A DNA stretch of 64,000 nt from NCBI RefSeq assembly GCF_003259505.1, contig NZ_QLLK01000003.1, positions 186,001 to 250,000 of the forward strand, in the 5' to 3' direction. The DNA comes from Algoriphagus yeomjeoni. GTDB lineage: Bacteria > Bacteroidota > Bacteroidia > Cytophagales > Cyclobacteriaceae. Positions 62,240 to 64,000 of this stretch are shown in pieces. A program made the translations under genes and the position numbers. The notes under the pieces are model-generated. The model saw only the letters and a program-made list of their open reading frames with translations. It did not search any database and was not told the DNA's origin. The first letter of the stretch is position 1; every line of letters starts with the position of its first letter.

Positions 62240-64000
62240 ATGGAAGCAAAATTTTCGAACAGAGTCAAAGAGGTGATCTCTCTTAGCCGCGAAGAAGCTC
62301 TTCGCCTTGGACATGATTACATTGGCACAGAGCACCTCTTGCTGGGGATGATTCGCGAAGGAGAAGGTGTTGCTGTTTCCATTCTTAAGAAATTGGGAGT
62401 GCCAATGGATGAGTTGCGGAATGCAATTGAACGCGCTGTAAAAGGTACCGCAAATCACAACGTCAAAAATATGGCAAATATCCCTTTGACTAGACAGTCA
62501 GAGAAGGTATTGAAGATAACTTATTTGGAGGCCAAGATCTTTAAAAGTCAATTGATTGGAACGGAGCATTTGCTTCTTTCCATCTTAAGAGATGAGGACA
62601 ACATCGCCACGCAAATACTTAACAAATTTGAAATCAATTACGATTCGGTAAAAGAGATGCTGGAAATGTCATCGGATTCTGCGCCTCGCTCCAAAACTGA
62701 GGCAGAAGATGGAGATGACGATGGTTCCAAGCTTTTCGGTTCTACTGGCAGTGGTTCTGGTGCATCTAAGCCTGGAGCTGAAAAGTCAAGAACGCCGGTT
62801 TTGGATAATTTCGGAAGGGATTTGACCAAAATGGCCGAAGATGACAAGCTTGATCCAATCATCGGTCGTGAGAAAGAAATTGAGCGCGTAGCGCAGATTC
62901 TTTCCCGTAGAAAGAAAAATAACCCGATACTAATTGGTGAGCCAGGTGTAGGTAAAACTGCCATTGCCGAAGGATTGGCCTTGAGAATAATTCAGAAAAA
63001 AGTGTCCCGTGTTCTTTTTAATAAGCGAGTGGTGACCTTGGATCTAGCTTCTTTGGTAGCTGGTACTAAATATAGAGGACAGTTTGAGGAGAGAATGAAA
63101 GCCGTGATGAATGAGCTGGAAAAATCTCCAAATGTCATTCTATTCATCGATGAACTTCACACAATTGTAGGAGCGGGTGGAGCTTCAGGATCTCTAGACG
63201 CATCCAACATGTTTAAACCTGCTTTGGCACGAGGAGAGATCCAATGTATCGGAGCTACTACACTAGATGAGTACCGTCAATACATCGAAAAGGACGGAGC
63301 ATTAGCCCGTAGATTCCAAATGGTGATGGTAGATGCTACTACGCCAGAGGAAACTGTGCAAATCCTGAATAACATCAAGGATAAGTACGAAGATCACCAT
63401 AATGTGAATTATACCGACGAGGCTATAGTCGCTTGCGTAAAGCTTTCCGATAGATATATTTCCGATAGATTCTTGCCAGATAAAGCGATTGATATTTTGG
63501 ATGAGGCAGGAGCCAGAGTCCATATCAATAATATCCATGTGCCGGAAGATATTTTGAAATTGGAGGCTGAGGTAGAAGATATCAAAACTGAGAAAAACCG
63601 TGTGGTAAAATCTCAGAAATATGAAGAAGCAGCTCAGTTGCGAGACAAAGAGAAGAAATTGCTCGAGCAATTGGAAACAGCTAAAAACAAGTGGGAAGAA
63701 GAAAGTAAGTCTAAACGATTTACTGTAGAAGAAGATAATGTAGCAGAGGTGATTGCCATGATGACTGGAATTCCTGCCAAAAGAATTGCCCAAAAAGAAG
63801 GAGCTAAGCTTTTGAATATGAACGGTGATTTGTCTGGAAAAGTAATCGGTCAGGATGAAGCGATCAAGAAGCTGACAAAAGCAATTCAGAGAACTAGAGT
63901 CGGGTTGAAAGATCCTAAAAAACCAATTGGTTCATTTATTTTCTTAGGACCTACTGGCGTTGGTAAGACTGAGTTGGCTAAAATGCTAGCTACTTATCTT
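62240..64000 (+). CDS. clpC: ATP-dependent Clp protease ATPase subunit ClpC (3' end outside window)
   Basis: The frame is open from ATG 62240 to the window end (587 codons visible). The order is that of ClpC: a double Clp_N repeat domain (residues about 5-150, [15 protein letters not shown] and [14 protein letters not shown]), a low-complexity Gly/Ser/Asp linker, the D1 AAA+ domain with Walker [14 protein letters not shown] near residue 234 and Walker [17 protein letters not shown], a UVR-type middle region ([19 protein letters not shown]), and the start of D2 with [11 protein letters not shown] near residue 571. It unfolds substrates for ClpP. The remaining C-terminus lies beyond the window. 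Confidence 0.96.
   Translation, partial: MEAKFSNRVKEVISLSREEALRLGHDYIGTEHLLLGMIREGEGVAVSILKKLGVPMDELRNAIERAVKGTANHNVKNMANIPLTRQSEKVLKITYLEAKIFKSQLIGTEHLLLSILRDEDNIATQILNKFEINYDSVKEMLEMSSDSAPRSKTEAEDGDDDGSKLFGSTGSGSGASKPGAEKSRTPVLDNFGRDLTKMAEDDKLDPIIGREKEIERVAQILSRRKKNNPILIGEPGVGKTAIAEGLALRIIQKKVSRVLFNKRVVTLDLASLVAGTKYRGQFEERMKAVMNELEKSPNVILFIDELHTIVGAGGASGSLDASNMFKPALARGEIQCIGATTLDEYRQYIEKDGALARRFQMVMVDATTPEETVQILNNIKDKYEDHHNVNYTDEAIVACVKLSDRYISDRFLPDKAIDILDEAGARVHINNIHVPEDILKLEAEVEDIKTEKNRVVKSQKYEEAAQLRDKEKKLLEQLETAKNKWEEESKSKRFTVEEDNVAEVIAMMTGIPAKRIAQKEGAKLLNMNGDLSGKVIGQDEAIKKLTKAIQRTRVGLKDPKKPIGSFIFLGPTGVGKTELAKMLATYL

Overview
The window looks like chromosomal DNA of a marine or aquatic member of the Bacteroidota, most plausibly a Cytophagales genus close to Algoriphagus (Cyclobacteriaceae). 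This rests on the gene families present (SusC/SusD pair, hybrid two-component regulator, type IX secretion sorting domain, DUF5683, DUF4221-like lipoproteins, WbqC), on the Bacteroidota promoter pattern TTG-N19/20-TAnnTTTG upstream of both tRNAs and of rpsF, and on the weak Shine-Dalgarno signals. The genus is inference. No phage, complete insertion sequence or CRISPR array is visible.

Layout. 1-6.6 kb: the 3' part of an M14 peptidase gene, a small six-cysteine exported protein coupled to two probable beta-propeller lipoproteins, an EcsC protein, a PLP enzyme and tRNA-Gln. 6.9-16.1 kb: housekeeping genes, including the ribosomal operon rpsF-rpsR-rplI, two methyltransferases that overlap tail to tail, apaG, ung, and a tight operon parA-parB-DUF5683-dapB-lepB. 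16.5-21.5 kb: membrane transport genes (dicarboxylate/amino-acid symporter, DedA, TerC and a divergent PiT-like carrier).

21.9-39.9 kb is a polysaccharide utilisation locus. A one-protein hybrid two-component sensor/regulator is followed by susC, susD, a sulfatase, a right-handed beta-helix protein and a second sulfatase. A large opposing gene encodes a GH128-type beta-1,3-glucanase with carbohydrate-binding modules and a type IX sorting tail. The expected flow is sensing of an oligosaccharide in the periplasm, uptake by SusCD, and desulfation and cleavage by exported enzymes. Two sulfatases point to a sulfated (algal) glycan, but the substrate is not fixed by the sequence.

39.9-41.2 kb has no intact gene and holds a remnant of a RadC/JAB gene. 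41.2-50.6 kb is an accessory block: an AraC regulator, DUF4386 protein, MDR oxidoreductase, esterase-TPR protein, a very short lipoprotein ORF, a FlgO/TolB-like-TPR-AraC regulator, a Vat-like acetyltransferase, a glycine-zipper protein and an outer-membrane barrel. The last three genes carry copies of one conserved upstream element, which suggests a local regulon. 50.7-57.2 kb holds a LytTR two-component system divergent from an ABC transporter whose permease is fused to an M1 aminopeptidase domain. 57.2-64 kb returns to housekeeping: tRNA-Ser, mltG-thioesterase-YihY, NUDIX-YrdC-WbqC and the 5' part of clpC, cut by the window end.
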